Numbered from the stretch's first letter, positions 22,241 through 31,221 are shown. The stretch: 64,000 bases of DNA from Longispora albida DSM 44784 (GCF_000379825.1 NZ_KB903836.1:62599-126598), one strand, 5' to 3'. The notes: generated by a model not told the origin, from the sequence alone. Translations and numbers: made by a program.

Positions 22241-22633
22241 ATGGCGAAACTCGCTCAGGGGCTGGCGGTACTGCTGGTCCTGGCAGGCACGAGCGCGTGC
22301 GGGAAGGCGGCAGGCACGTCCACTGTCAACGTCGACGTCCGCGTGGCGGTGTGCACGGACGAAACAAGAGGCACTTGTGCCGCGCTGCCGCTTCCCGGTG
22401 CCGATGTGACTGTGAGCGTCCAAGGCAGTACATCGCCGGTGGCGACCGCGAAGACCGACGATGTGGGCCGGGCAACCCTCCACGGCGCCTTCGCCGGGCA
22501 GATCCAGATCACGGTGACTTCACCCCTGATCGACGACGGCAGGGCTGTGGCGCCGGGAAGCATCTCCGCTGGCGAGACATTCAGCTCATCCATCATGGCC
22601 CGGTTGTCCGCGTCGGCCCGGCGCGGCGGGTAG
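22241..22633 (+). CDS. Small lipoprotein with a CnaB-like beta-sandwich
   Basis: A 130-residue protein. I start it at the ATG at 22241 (MAKLAQGL) because a lipoprotein signal follows directly: hydrophobic LAVLLVLAGTSAC with Cys20 as the likely lipid attachment site. The remainder (DVRVAVCTDE, LPGADVTVSVQG, DDVGRATLHGAFAGQIQITV) has the strand spacing of carboxypeptidase-regulatory/CnaB-type domains. It would sit on the outer face of the membrane. Its stop codon abuts the stop of the convergent I36 gene. The ribosome site is weak. Confidence 0.5.
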   Translation: MAKLAQGLAVLLVLAGTSACGKAAGTSTVNVDVRVAVCTDETRGTCAALPLPGADVTVSVQGSTSPVATAKTDDVGRATLHGAFAGQIQITVTSPLIDDGRAVAPGSISAGETFSSSIMARLSASARRGG

Positions 22634-23029
22634 TCAGCAGGGGCGCAGCGACGAGGCTTTGTTGTCCTCGCGGCCGGGCTGGTTGATCCAGCGCTGGTGG
22701 CTGAAGTCCATGACGTGTGACTCGCCGCCGTAGTTGGCGTCGAAGTACCAGCAGTACCGCATGCTCGTGGTGCTGTACCAGGACGACATCTCGTCGTTCC
22801 AGTTGTTGCCCCAGCATGAGCCGCAGTACTTGCTGTTCAGCTCGGGCACGTAGGTACCGGCGGTGAAGCAGAAGCTGTTGCGGCCCCCGTCGCGGTCCTG
22901 CGCGATGCAGATCGAGTTGGCCCGCCAGGCCAGGGACGGGCTCGCCGTACCGACCACGACGGCGGGGACCACCAGGGCCGTGATCGCGGCGAACGACAGC
23001 ATGGTGCGGCGGGCGAAAGATACGCGCAT
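22634..23029 (-). CDS. Secreted peptidase inhibitor I36-like protein
   Basis: A 131-residue exported protein. The ATG at 23029 follows GAGGAGAAG. A signal peptide (RRTMLSFAAITALVVPAVVV...PSLA) precedes a mature domain with six cysteines. YCWYFDANYGGE and the closing NKASSLRPC match the beta/gamma-crystallin-like I36 inhibitor pattern. It is the second such gene flanking the NRPS operon; the similarity to the 729-1400 product lies in fold signature and Cys placement rather than close sequence identity. Confidence 0.6.
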   Translation of the reverse strand: MRVSFARRTMLSFAAITALVVPAVVVGTASPSLAWRANSICIAQDRDGGRNSFCFTAGTYVPELNSKYCGSCWGNNWNDEMSSWYSTTSMRYCWYFDANYGGESHVMDFSHQRWINQPGREDNKASSLRPC

Positions 23030-23154
23030 CGGTACTTCTCCTCGGGGTGCGGCTGGGCACCACGACGATGCCCAGCCAGATGGTTGCCCCGGAGGCCAGC
23101 ACGCGGCCATCCTTTCGACGATGGTCACAAGGATGGCCGCGGCCTGTCTGACTG

Positions 23155-23520
23155 CTACATGTTCACGCAGGGGAGTCCGTACGAGTACCAGACACCACCG
23201 ACCCGGGACCAGCCCTGGGCGCAGAGCTGGCCGCTGCCGGAGCCGGAGAAGCGGGCGGTGTCGTGGCCGGCCGGCCAGTACCCGTTCGGCGAGGACTGCC
23301 GGAACCCGTTCGGGCCCCAGAAGTCGATGTGCCCCTCGTTGATGTTGACGTTGAACTCGCCCCACACCTGCCAGCCTGAGCCGGTGTAGGCGGTGTAGAT
23401 ACACACTCGTTTGTTGCAGCCGGACGGGCCGTTCGTATCGGCCTGGGCCGGCGTGGCGACGGCGAGCGGAGCCAGAGCCGCGGTCATGGCGACAGCGGCG
23501 AGAGCGATCTTCTTACGCAT
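23155..23520 (-). CDS. Small secreted disulfide-rich protein
   Basis: A 121-residue protein with a clear signal peptide (MRKKIALAAVAMTAAL...ATPAQA) and a 93-residue mature part rich in Trp, Gly and Tyr with four cysteines (GCNKRVC, LCAQGW, LPC). The ATG at 23520 follows GAAGGAAAC. I do not recognise the family for certain; size, disulfides and position suggest another extracellular inhibitor- or crystallin-like protein. It is divergent from the STAND regulator gene. Confidence 0.6.
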   Translation of the reverse strand: MRKKIALAAVAMTAALAPLAVATPAQADTNGPSGCNKRVCIYTAYTGSGWQVWGEFNVNINEGHIDFWGPNGFRQSSPNGYWPAGHDTARFSGSGSGQLCAQGWSRVGGVWYSYGLPCVNM

Positions 23521-23655
23521 GCTGTTTCCTTCGGTCGGATGTCCTGGTGAACCGGATGTGCTGGTGGACAGGCCAGCCCTGTCCCCCCGGGAGTCAGGGC
23601 CGGCGCCTGCCCGCACGTCCAGCCTCGGGCACAGTGGACACCGCCCTGCCGAAGC

Positions 23656-23714
23656 TGAACGATCCTGAACGACACTCAACGGCCCTGAACCGCCGCGTGG
23701 CGCTTGCATAGAAT
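23656..23714 (+). promoter_or_regulatory. Four 10-bp-spaced CTGAACG repeats overlapping a promoter
   Basis: TGAAC, TGAAC, TCAAC and TGAAC occur at 23656, 23666, 23676 and 23686, exactly 10 bp apart, each preceded by C. The last copy sits where a -35 box would be, 17-18 bp before TAGAAT at 23709-23714. Read on the other strand the unit is GTTCA, as in PHO boxes and AfsR/SARP sites, although those usually repeat every 11 bp. The array lies between the STAND gene and the divergent secreted-protein gene and could control either. Confidence 0.5.
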
Positions 23715-23743
23715 CGTGGCGATCCATCAGGGAGGCGGCAGTG

Positions 23744-26251
23744 ATGTCCGGAGAAGCACCAGATCCCGGCCCGGCGCGCACACTCGACGGTTTCGTCACG
23801 GCACTGCGCCAGCTGCGGGTGTGGGCCGGCAACCCCTCACTGACGGAGATCACGCAGCGGGTGCACCGTGCGGCTGAGGCGGCCGGGCAGCCCCGGGGTG
23901 AGTGGCCGGCTCGCAGCACGATCTGGGGGTGCTTCCAGCTCGGCCGCCACCGGCTCAACGCGGAACTGCTCATCGCCGTGGTCACCGCGCTGGCTCCGGA
24001 GCCGGCCGCCGTCCAGCGGTGGCGGCAGGCCCTGCGGGTCGTGCTGGGCGAGGCGGACGCCGCAGCCAGCGTCACCGCCCACGCCCAGCTCCCGGCGGAC
24101 CTGCCGGCCTTCGCCGGGCGTACCGGGCTCGTGGAGCGCGTCCTGGCCTCGGCACCCGGCCACGTGGTGATGATCTCCGCGCTGGAGGGCATGGCCGGGA
24201 TCGGGAAGACCGCACTGGCCGTCCACATCGGGCACCAGCTGGCCGGCCGGGACCGGGTGCTCTTCGTGAACCTGCGCGGATTCGACCAGCACAGCCCGCC
24301 GGCCGACCCCTCGGCGGTACTGGAATCCTTCCTGCGCCTGCTCGGCGTGGCCGGGGAACGCATCCCGCCAACGCTCGACGGCCGCGCAGCCGCGTACCGC
24401 AGCCTGGTCGCCTGCACTCCCGCGCTGGTCGTCCTCGACAACGCCGCCAGCGCGGACCAGGTCAGGCCGCTGCTGCCGGACTCCCCGGGCTGCCGGGTCC
24501 TGATCACCAGCCGGCGCCGCCTGACCGGCCTCGGCGGGACGGAACACCTGGCGCTGGGCACGTTCACCCCGCAGGAGTCCCTGGACCTGCTGCGCGGCAC
24601 GGCGGGCCGCGACCGGATCGACGCCGACACCGCGGCCGCCGCGCAGATCGCCGCGCTCCTCGGCCACCTGCCCCTCGGGCTGTCCATCATCGGCTGTCAC
24701 CTCCGGGACCACCCGGACTGGGAACTGGCCGACTACCCGGCGGCGCTGAGCGCGCTGGCACTGGAAGGCGGTGTCCGTGCCGCTCTCGCCCTGTCCGACC
24801 GGAGCCTTCCACCCGGCCACGCCTGGATGCTGCGGCTGCTGGCCCTGCACCCGGGTCCCGACTTCAGCGTCGAAGCCGCAGCGGCTCTGTCCGGCGGTAC
24901 GCCACAGGAGACAGCCGAGCAGCTCACCGCGCTGACGGCGGCCCACCTGCTGCTGCCGTCCGGCTCGGGGCGGTACGGATTCCACGACCTCGTCGCCGCC
25001 TACGCCAGGGAGCGGGCACTCCTGGACCAGCCGGAGTCCCGCCGCCGCCAGGCCCTCGACCGGCTCTGCACGTACTACGTGTGCACGGTGGACGCCGCCG
25101 TCGCGGTACTCCACCCGCACGACCACGAGAACATGCCGAGCCCCGGCATGCCAGGCACCCAGCCCGTGACCGCGTTCGCCACGGCCCACGACGCCCGCGC
25201 GTGGCTCGACGGCGAACGTGCGGGGCTGCTGGCCGCTGCAGCCGACCCGGCCGCGCCGCCGGGCTTCGTCTGCGTGCTCGCGGCGCTGCTGGCCCGGTAC
25301 CTGACGGAGCGTGCCGGATACGACGAGGCCGAAGTCCTGCACCAGCGTGCGGTGCGGGCGAGCCGCGACACCGGCGACCTGCGGGCCGAGACGACGGCGC
25401 TGCGCAACCTCGGCATCGTGTACCGCCGCCGGGGCCGGACCGAGGAAGCCATCCGGCACCACCACCAGGCCCTGGAACTCGACCAGCGCACCGGCGACCG
25501 CCTCGGTGAGGGCCGTACCCTCAGCGGTCTCGGCAGCGCGTACCAGGCGCTGGGCCTGTACACGGAAGCCCTGGACTTCGACCGCCGGGCGGCAGAAGCC
25601 AGCCGCGAGGTCGGTGACCGCATGGGCGAGTCCCTCGCACTGGGCAACATGGGCGTCGTGTACTTCCGGCTCGGGCGGTACGACGACTCGATCACCCAGG
25701 CCCGGCTGGCCATCGAGGTGGCACGGCAGGCTGGCGACCGGGCCGGTGAAGGCCGTCACCTCGGCAATGTGGGCGGGGCATACGTGCAGTCCGGCCGGCA
25801 CGAGCAGGCGATCGGGCCGCTCCGGCAGGCGGTCGCGATCGCCCGCGAGATCGGCGAGCGCAACAACGAGGGGTACGCGCTGTGCAACCTCGGCCTGACC
25901 CTCGAAGCCGCAGGCCACCGCAGCGAAGCACTGGACACCCAGAACGAAGCGCTGACGGTCGCCCGGGAGATCGGCGACCCGTTCCTGGAGATCGCCGTCC
26001 TCAACGCACTCGGCGGGCTGCTGCGCACGGACGAGCCGCGCTCGGCCCTGGGCAGGTACGAGGAAGTACTGGCGATGGAAGGCCCGCTCGACGAGCACGC
26101 CCGTGCCCACGAAGGCTCCGGCGACGCCTGGTCGGTCCTCGGTGACGCCGAGGCTGCCGCCGCCCACTGGCACAAGGCGATGGACCTCTACTCCGGGCTC
26201 GGTTCCGGGGAATCCGCCGCCCGGATGCGGGAAAGGCTCGGGAACCGCTGA
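23744..26251 (+). CDS. STAND NTPase regulator with NB-ARC and TPR repeats
   Basis: An 835-residue cytoplasmic protein. The N-terminal ~110 residues form a helical domain of the kind found in actinomycete STAND regulators (LRQLRVWAGNPSLTEI...STIWGCF). An NB-ARC NTPase follows, with Walker A GMAGIGKTAL near 148-157 and Walker B ALVVLDNA. A winged-helix part (RYGFHDLVAAYAR) comes next, then about six tetratricopeptide repeats from residue ~510 to the end (ALRNLGIVYRRRG, ALGNMGVVYFRLG, HLGNVGGAYVQSG). Proteins of this plan act as ATP-dependent signalling switches. GGAGG lies 8 bp before the ATG; a GTG one codon earlier is possible. It may regulate neighbouring genes; this is inference. Confidence 0.85.
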   Translation: MSGEAPDPGPARTLDGFVTALRQLRVWAGNPSLTEITQRVHRAAEAAGQPRGEWPARSTIWGCFQLGRHRLNAELLIAVVTALAPEPAAVQRWRQALRVVLGEADAAASVTAHAQLPADLPAFAGRTGLVERVLASAPGHVVMISALEGMAGIGKTALAVHIGHQLAGRDRVLFVNLRGFDQHSPPADPSAVLESFLRLLGVAGERIPPTLDGRAAAYRSLVACTPALVVLDNAASADQVRPLLPDSPGCRVLITSRRRLTGLGGTEHLALGTFTPQESLDLLRGTAGRDRIDADTAAAAQIAALLGHLPLGLSIIGCHLRDHPDWELADYPAALSALALEGGVRAALALSDRSLPPGHAWMLRLLALHPGPDFSVEAAAALSGGTPQETAEQLTALTAAHLLLPSGSGRYGFHDLVAAYARERALLDQPESRRRQALDRLCTYYVCTVDAAVAVLHPHDHENMPSPGMPGTQPVTAFATAHDARAWLDGERAGLLAAAADPAAPPGFVCVLAALLARYLTERAGYDEAEVLHQRAVRASRDTGDLRAETTALRNLGIVYRRRGRTEEAIRHHHQALELDQRTGDRLGEGRTLSGLGSAYQALGLYTEALDFDRRAAEASREVGDRMGESLALGNMGVVYFRLGRYDDSITQARLAIEVARQAGDRAGEGRHLGNVGGAYVQSGRHEQAIGPLRQAVAIAREIGERNNEGYALCNLGLTLEAAGHRSEALDTQNEALTVAREIGDPFLEIAVLNALGGLLRTDEPRSALGRYEEVLAMEGPLDEHARAHEGSGDAWSVLGDAEAAAAHWHKAMDLYSGLGSGESAARMRERLGNR

Positions 26252-26337
26252 CCTGAAAGCGGGAATGCAGCCGGAATGCAGCGTGCCCATGCACCGTGTC
26301 CGGGACACGCGTCCTCATTCCTGACAGGAGGGTCAGC

Positions 26338-27189
26338 ATGACCGCCCCAGCCGTGAAGCCCGGCGTCGTACTCGGATCGGTGTACTCCGCCGACGGCACC
26401 GTGATCAGCTACCGCAGTACCGGATCCGGCCCGGGTCTGCTGGTGGTACCAGGAGCGTTCGCGCTCGCGGCCGACTTCGACGGGCTCGCGGCAGCGCTGG
26501 CCGGGACCTTCACGGTGCACGTCATCGAGCGGCGCGGACGCGGAGCCAGCGGCCCGCAGGGTGACAGGTACGGCGTGGCGGCCGAATGCGCCGACATCGA
26601 AGCCGTCCGGGCCGCGACCGGCGCCCGTCTCGTGTTCGGCCACAGCTTCGGCGGCTTCCTCACCCTGGAGTCCGCGCTGGCCGGCTCACCCTTTGACCGG
26701 ATCGCCGTCTACGAGCCCGGCGTGTCCATCGGCGGTTCCATCCCGTTCGGCTGGGCGGGGGAGTGCCGGCGTCAGCTCGATGCTGGCCAGCCGGCCGAGG
26801 CGTTCCTGACCTTCGTCCAGGGGGTCAATCCCGAGACCAGCGGCAAGGCTCCGCGCTGGCTGCTGCGGCTCATTCTCCCCATCGCTCTCAAGAAGCCGGA
26901 GCGCCAGCAGAAGCACGCCCTGCTGGCCGCCGCGATCCGCGAGCACGCCGAGATCGCGGCGAGGGACGGGGCTTTCACCGAGTACCGCCGGATCAGCCAG
27001 CCGGTCCTGCTGATGGCAGGCAAGGAGGCCGGGACCACCGGGGCCGGGAAGGCAGCGGCGCACCTGCACACCGTGCTGCCAGCCTCCGGGGTGACGTTGT
27101 TCCCGAAGCTGGACCATTTCGGCCCCGAGTCGAAGCCCGCCGCGATCGCCCCGGCCCTTGCTGCTTTCTTCCTCGGCCGCCCGGCCTAG
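26338..27189 (+). CDS. Alpha/beta hydrolase
   Basis: A 283-residue protein with the alpha/beta-hydrolase pattern: VVPGAFALAADF (oxyanion region), ERRGRGASG, the nucleophile elbow GHSFGG, and a late catalytic His in KLDHFGPES. The usual acid position (VLLMAGKEAG) shows Glu rather than Asp. The ATG at 26338 has a strong AGGAGGG site. Substrate unknown; it is the last gene before the tRNA scar, 86 bp after the STAND gene on the same strand. Confidence 0.8.
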   Translation: MTAPAVKPGVVLGSVYSADGTVISYRSTGSGPGLLVVPGAFALAADFDGLAAALAGTFTVHVIERRGRGASGPQGDRYGVAAECADIEAVRAATGARLVFGHSFGGFLTLESALAGSPFDRIAVYEPGVSIGGSIPFGWAGECRRQLDAGQPAEAFLTFVQGVNPETSGKAPRWLLRLILPIALKKPERQQKHALLAAAIREHAEIAARDGAFTEYRRISQPVLLMAGKEAGTTGAGKAAAHLHTVLPASGVTLFPKLDHFGPESKPAAIAPALAAFFLGRPA

Positions 27190-27306
27190 CAGGACGGGAC
27201 CACCCATTCCCGGGCCCCGGTCCATCATGGATCGGGAAAGTTGCCTGCGGACTTGAACCTTCTGGTGCCTGGCGAGGGGTGGACTTCACGGGCACTTAGA
27301 CCGGTG

Positions 27307-27396
27307 AACATCCCAGCTTCTGCGGGAATCTTCCCCTGCGCCTCGTCAAACCCGAACGCGCGAAGTCCTCGACCCCGCACGTGCGGGGATCTTTCC
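27307..27396 (+). CRISPR. Degenerate two-repeat type I-E CRISPR-like remnant
   Basis: The 29-mer at 27368-27396 has type I-E architecture: a 5-nt leader, CCCCGC-ACGT-GCGGGG palindrome, then ATCTTTCC. Exactly 61 bp upstream (27307-27335) lies a decayed version with CCCAGC-TTCT-GCGGGA-ATCTTCCC. Sixty-one bp equals one I-E repeat plus a 32-nt spacer. No further repeats fit at +/-61 bp and no cas gene is in the window. The second repeat overlaps the start of the tRNA fragment. This could be chance. Confidence 0.3.
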
Positions 27397-27440
27397 TGAC
27401 ACGGAAGGGGTCACAGGTTCAATCCCTGTTACGCCTACCA
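27391..27440 (+). tRNA. 3' half of tRNA-Val(GAC); probable attachment site
   Basis: From 27391 the sequence folds as an anticodon arm (stem CTTTC/GGAAG, loop CTGACAC, anticodon GAC at 27398-27400), a 5-nt variable loop GGGTC, a T arm (ACAGG-TTCAATC-CCTGT), acceptor strand TACGCCT, A and encoded CCA ending at 27440. The 5' half is missing: no AGGCGTA acceptor strand or D arm precedes it. Integrases commonly cross over at the anticodon loop, leaving such a displaced 3' half. The intact tRNA would lie beyond the left edge, making the DNA to the left the inserted island. Confidence 0.75.
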
Positions 27441-27454
27441 GCAAGTAGGACGAC

Positions 27455-27489
27455 AAAGGCCAGTTCCTGAGAATCAGGGGCTGGCCTTT
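27455..27489. terminator. Terminator following the tRNA fragment
   Basis: A nine-bp outer stem (AAAGGCCAG with CTGGCCTTT) encloses a second stem CCTGA/TCAGG with a GAA loop, and TTTT follows the 3' arm. It is a textbook intrinsic terminator, placed where a tRNA terminator is expected. Its symmetry allows it to stop transcripts of the convergent phosphoketolase gene too. Confidence 0.85.
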
Positions 27490-27582
27490 TGCTTGCCCGC
27501 CCGCGATCGGCCCGCAGGAATCAGCGGTTCCCGGAGCCGGGGCGGCAGATCCTTCTGACGGGTGAGCTGGCGGTTCGCTGGG

Positions 27583-29919
27583 CTAGTGGGCTGGAGATGT
27601 CCAGTTCTTGATGTGTGGCGGGTCGTCGCCGTGTTCGAGGATGTGGGCCCGGGTGGCTGCGCGGGCGTCGGCGAGGTGCTGGCGGGTGACGGCTGCGGTG
27701 CGGGCGAGGCCGGGGACGTGGTCGATGACGTCGATGGCGAGGCGGTAGCGGTCGAGGCCGTTCATCATGAGCAGGTCGAAGGGCGTGGTGGTGGTGCCTT
27801 CTTCCTGGTACCCGCGGACGTGGAGGTTCGCGTGCCCTGCGCGGCGGTACGTGAGGCGGTGGATGAGGGCCGGGTAGCCGTGGTACGCGAAGATGACCGG
27901 CTTGTCTGTCGTGAAGATGGCGTCGTACTCGGGGTCGGGCAGGCCGTGCGGGTGCTGGCTGGGGGCCTGCAACCGCATGAGGTCGACGACGTTGACGACG
28001 CGTACGCGTACGGCTGGCAGGTGTTCGCGGAGGAGGGTGGCGGCGGCGAGGGTTTCGAGGGTGGGTACGTCTCCGGCGCAGGCGAGGACGACGCCGGGGT
28101 CGCCGTCGTCCGCCGAGGCCCAGTCCCAGATGCCCAGGCCGCGGGCGCAGTGCGCGATCGCCGCGTCCATGTCCAGCCAGGTGGGGGCTGGCTGCTTGCC
28201 GGCGACGATGACGTTGATGTAGCCGGAGGTTCGCAGGCAGTGGTCGGTGACGGACAGGAGGGTGCTGGCGTCGGGTGGCAGGTACACCCTGATGGTTTCT
28301 GCTTTTTTGTTCACGACGTGGTCGATGAAGCCGGGGTCCTGGTGGGAGAAGCCGTTGTGGTCCTGCCGCCAGACATGTGAGGTGAGCAGGTAGTTGAGGG
28401 ACGGGACCGGGCGTCGCCACGGAATGCCGCTGGAGACCTTGAGCCATTTGGCGTGCTGGTTGACCATTGAGTCGACGATGTGGATGAACGCCTCGTAGCA
28501 GGAGAACAGGCCGTGGCGGCCGGTGAGGGTGTAGCCCTCGGCCCAGCCCTGGCAGGTGTGCTCGGAGAGGATCTCCATGACGCGGCCGCGGGGTTCGAGG
28601 TGCTCGTCGGTGTCCAGTGTGGTGGCCTGCCAGGCTTTGCCGGTGACCTCGTAGACGGCGTCGAGGCGGTTGGACGCTGTCTCGTCGGGGCCGAACAGGC
28701 GGAAGTCGCGCGGGTTGGCGGCCATGACGTCGCGCAGCCAGCCGCCGAGGACCCGGGTCGCTTCGTGCTGCTCACCGGCTTTGACGGCGTGGTCACGGAT
28801 GGGTGGCAGGTTCAGTGCGCGGGTGAGCAGGCCGCCGTTGGCGTGGGGTGTGGCGCCCATGCGCAGTTCGCCGCGGGGGAGCCAGCTGGTGATCTCGGGC
28901 ATGGGCGCGCCTGACGGCGCGAAGAGTTCCTGCGGCCGGTAGGAGCGCATCCAGGTTTCCAGGGCTGCCAGCTGGCCGTTGTCGGTCTTTGCTTTCGGGA
29001 GGGGTACCTGGTGGGAGCGCCACGTCCCCTCGACGGGCCGGCCGTCCAGTGTGGCCGGTCCGGTCCATCCCTTCGGCGTGCGCAGCACGATCATGGGCCA
29101 GCGCGGGCGGATGGGTTCGTAGCGGATCGCGGCGAGGCGGTCGAAGACGGCGTCCATCGTGGCGGCCATCTCCTGGTGCATGGCGGCCGGGTCGTCGCCG
29201 GAGACAAGGAACGGCTCGTAGCCGTAGCCGGTGAGCAGGGCGGTCAGCTCGTCGTCGCCGATGCGGGCCAGCACGGCGGGGTTGGCGATCTTGTAGCCGT
29301 TGAGGTGCAGGATCGGCAGCACGGCTCCGTCGCGGGCCGGGTCGCAGAACTTGTTCGAGTGCCAGGCGGCGGCGAGGGGGCCGGTTTCTGCTTCCCCGTC
29401 GCCGATCACGCACGCCACGACCAGGCCCGGGTTGTCGAAGGCCGCTCCGTAGGCGTGGGCGAGCGAGTAGCCGAGCTCGCCGCCTTCGTGGATGGAGCCG
29501 GGGGTCTCCGGCGCGACGTGGCTGGGTACGCCGCCGGGGAAGGAGAACTGGCGGAACAGGCGGGCCATGCCGGCCTCGTCGAGGGACACGTCAGGGTACG
29601 TCTCGCTGTAGGTGCCCTCCAGCCAGGTGCTGGCCAGCAGGGCCGGGCCGCCGTGGCCGGGGCCGGTCACGAACAGCACGGGCTGGTCGCGCCCGGCGAT
29701 GATCCGGTTGAGGTGGGTGTAGGCGAAGTTCAGGCCGGGGCTGGTGCCCCAGTGGCCGAGCAGCCGTGGCTTGACGTGTTCCGGGCGCAGCGGCTCACGC
29801 AGCAGCGGGTTGGCGAGCAGGAAGATCTGCCCGGCGGCGAGGTAGTTCGCGGCGCGCCAGTGCGCGTCGAGGGCGTGGAGTTCACCGGAGGACAGCGGAT
29901 GGCTGGTGATCACGCGCAT
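27583..29919 (-). CDS. xpk: Phosphoketolase (xylulose-5-P/fructose-6-P)
   Basis: A 778-residue TPP enzyme that splits xylulose 5-phosphate or fructose 6-phosphate with phosphate to acetyl phosphate and a shorter sugar phosphate. Family hallmarks: [20 protein letters not shown], the TPP motif [27 protein letters not shown], and [13 protein letters not shown]. Length is normal for the family (~790). The ATG at 29919 follows AGGAGCAGCC. It overlaps the end of the upstream DDN-like gene by 10 bp, so they form one operon under a DevR-like site. A fermentative acetyl-phosphate route suits a low-oxygen regulon. Confidence 0.93.
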   Translation of the reverse strand: MRVITSHPLSSGELHALDAHWRAANYLAAGQIFLLANPLLREPLRPEHVKPRLLGHWGTSPGLNFAYTHLNRIIAGRDQPVLFVTGPGHGGPALLASTWLEGTYSETYPDVSLDEAGMARLFRQFSFPGGVPSHVAPETPGSIHEGGELGYSLAHAYGAAFDNPGLVVACVIGDGEAETGPLAAAWHSNKFCDPARDGAVLPILHLNGYKIANPAVLARIGDDELTALLTGYGYEPFLVSGDDPAAMHQEMAATMDAVFDRLAAIRYEPIRPRWPMIVLRTPKGWTGPATLDGRPVEGTWRSHQVPLPKAKTDNGQLAALETWMRSYRPQELFAPSGAPMPEITSWLPRGELRMGATPHANGGLLTRALNLPPIRDHAVKAGEQHEATRVLGGWLRDVMAANPRDFRLFGPDETASNRLDAVYEVTGKAWQATTLDTDEHLEPRGRVMEILSEHTCQGWAEGYTLTGRHGLFSCYEAFIHIVDSMVNQHAKWLKVSSGIPWRRPVPSLNYLLTSHVWRQDHNGFSHQDPGFIDHVVNKKAETIRVYLPPDASTLLSVTDHCLRTSGYINVIVAGKQPAPTWLDMDAAIAHCARGLGIWDWASADDGDPGVVLACAGDVPTLETLAAATLLREHLPAVRVRVVNVVDLMRLQAPSQHPHGLPDPEYDAIFTTDKPVIFAYHGYPALIHRLTYRRAGHANLHVRGYQEEGTTTTPFDLLMMNGLDRYRLAIDVIDHVPGLARTAAVTRQHLADARAATRAHILEHGDDPPHIKNWTSPAH

Positions 29920-30338
29920 GATGGCTGCTCCTGGAGGGTGATGCGGATCAGCTTGTCGCCGGGCAGGAGCCGCACGCCGGGGTGGCGGGCCCAGTAGATC
30001 GCGGTGGCCTCGTCGTAGCCGGGGTCGGACGCTCTGATGACGGCGGCGGTGCCCGGCAGTGCCTGCTCGGCCAGAGTCACGGTGACGGGGCGGGGGCTGC
30101 GGAAGTTGCGCCACCAGCGTTTGGCTTCGGCGTTCCCGGCCAGGACCACCACGGTCGGCCCCTCCTTGGCGTACATCACGGGCAGCCGGATCAGGCGGCC
30201 TGTCCGGTGGCCGGTGAAGGCCAGCTCACAGATTCCAGGGTCCAGCAGGAAGTGCAGCGGGGAGTGCAGAATCCCGAGAACGAGCCGGTTGGCCGTACCC
30301 AGATGCTGCGCGCCGGTACCGCTGATGGTGCTGGTCAT
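29910..30338 (-). CDS. DDN-like deazaflavin (F420)-dependent nitroreductase family protein
   Basis: A 142-residue split-beta-barrel protein. [23 protein letters not shown] followed by [15 protein letters not shown] matches the family of Mycobacterium DDN and related F420H2-dependent reductases. The ATG at 30338 has a GGAGGAGACGG site. Co-transcribed with phosphoketolase. Likely a cytoplasmic quinone or nitro reductase; cofactor assignment (F420 versus FMN) is from family knowledge only. Confidence 0.75.
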   Translation of the reverse strand: MTSTISGTGAQHLGTANRLVLGILHSPLHFLLDPGICELAFTGHRTGRLIRLPVMYAKEGPTVVVLAGNAEAKRWWRNFRSPRPVTVTLAEQALPGTAAVIRASDPGYDEATAIYWARHPGVRLLPGDKLIRITLQEQPSCA

Positions 30339-30402
30339 TGGCCGTCTCCTCCAGGCTGCGGCGGTGGTTCTCATCGTCTGCCGGGTACCGGTGTGCTGTA
30401 CC

Positions 30403-30416
30403 GGGCCTGTCGTCCC
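30403..30416 (-). promoter_or_regulatory. DevR/OsdR-like box before the DDN-xpk operon
   Basis: On the minus strand GGGAC-GACA-GGCCC keeps both half-sites of the window consensus GGGAC-TTCC-GGCCC (11 of 14). It lies about 65 bp upstream of the DDN-like start codon, matching the spacing of other sites in this region. Confidence 0.45.
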
Positions 30417-30438
30417 GTCCTGACCGGGCCGTCCGGCA

Positions 30439-31221
30439 CTACATCGCGGTCAGGGCCGGGTTGACGGCCACGCCGTCCACGGCCAGCTCGAACCACGGCC
30501 TGGCCTGGTCCGCCCACGTCACGGTGAGGCGGGACGGGAACAGCATGCCGCCGTAGTGCCGCCAGTCCCGGTACTCCAGCTTCCAGCCGATCTTCTCGCC
30601 GCCGGGCTCGCGGTACCGCAGGGCGAAGCCCTCCGACAGCAGCCCGGTGACGGGGTCGAAGCGGAACCGGAGCGTGTCGGTGCCGCCGGCGTACGGCACG
30701 ACGAGAATCGCGCTGTGCTCGCCGTCGGGCAGCCACACCGCGCCACGGCGCACGATGGCGGATGGCAGGAGGACCAGCTCGGCCCAGACGAACAGGTTCT
30801 CGCCCTGGTCGATCTCGGGGCCGGTGACAGCCCGCCCGGCGATCACCATCCGGCCGTGGCCGCCGCTGAACGTGTCGACGCCGCGCAGTACCGGTAGCCC
30901 GTACCAGGTGACGGTGATGTCCTGGCGGGCGGACACACCGATGCGGTGCCCGGACCAGAACGTCGCGCGCAGGGGCACGCCCCGGATGCGCATCCTCGCC
31001 CGCCCCCACAACGCGAAGGTCATGACCGGCCCGGACGATCGCCCGGTGCTGGCCGCGTAGTGCCGCCGGACCGGCTGGGGCCAGCCGTCGTGCGGCGGCA
31101 GCGTCCCGTGGGGTGGAGCTGTTTCCGGTGGCGGGGCCAGGGGGCGCGGCGTCACCAGGAAACCCGCCGCCAGCACGGCCAGCGCCGCCAGCAGGCCGAT
31201 CGTCACCACCAGCCAGGACAT
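30439..31221 (-). CDS. DUF6544-like membrane-anchored protein
   Basis: A 260-residue protein with one N-terminal transmembrane helix (SWLVVTIGLLAALAVLAAGFLV) and a large domain containing PVRRHYAAS, WGRARMRIRGVPLRATF and FRFDPVTGLLSEG. This resembles the family often annotated DUF6544, whose function is unknown; the family match is from memory. The ATG at 31221 has AGGAGGGATGACCC before it. Twenty-four bp downstream of a universal stress protein gene, so it is in the same operon. Confidence 0.55.
   Translation of the reverse strand: MSWLVVTIGLLAALAVLAAGFLVTPRPLAPPPETAPPHGTLPPHDGWPQPVRRHYAASTGRSSGPVMTFALWGRARMRIRGVPLRATFWSGHRIGVSARQDITVTWYGLPVLRGVDTFSGGHGRMVIAGRAVTGPEIDQGENLFVWAELVLLPSAIVRRGAVWLPDGEHSAILVVPYAGGTDTLRFRFDPVTGLLSEGFALRYREPGGEKIGWKLEYRDWRHYGGMLFPSRLTVTWADQARPWFELAVDGVAVNPALTAM

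Noticed and set aside
27365-27440. Complete tRNA gene
   Set aside because: Only the anticodon arm onwards folds; no D arm and no acceptor 5' strand complementary to TACGCCT precede it.
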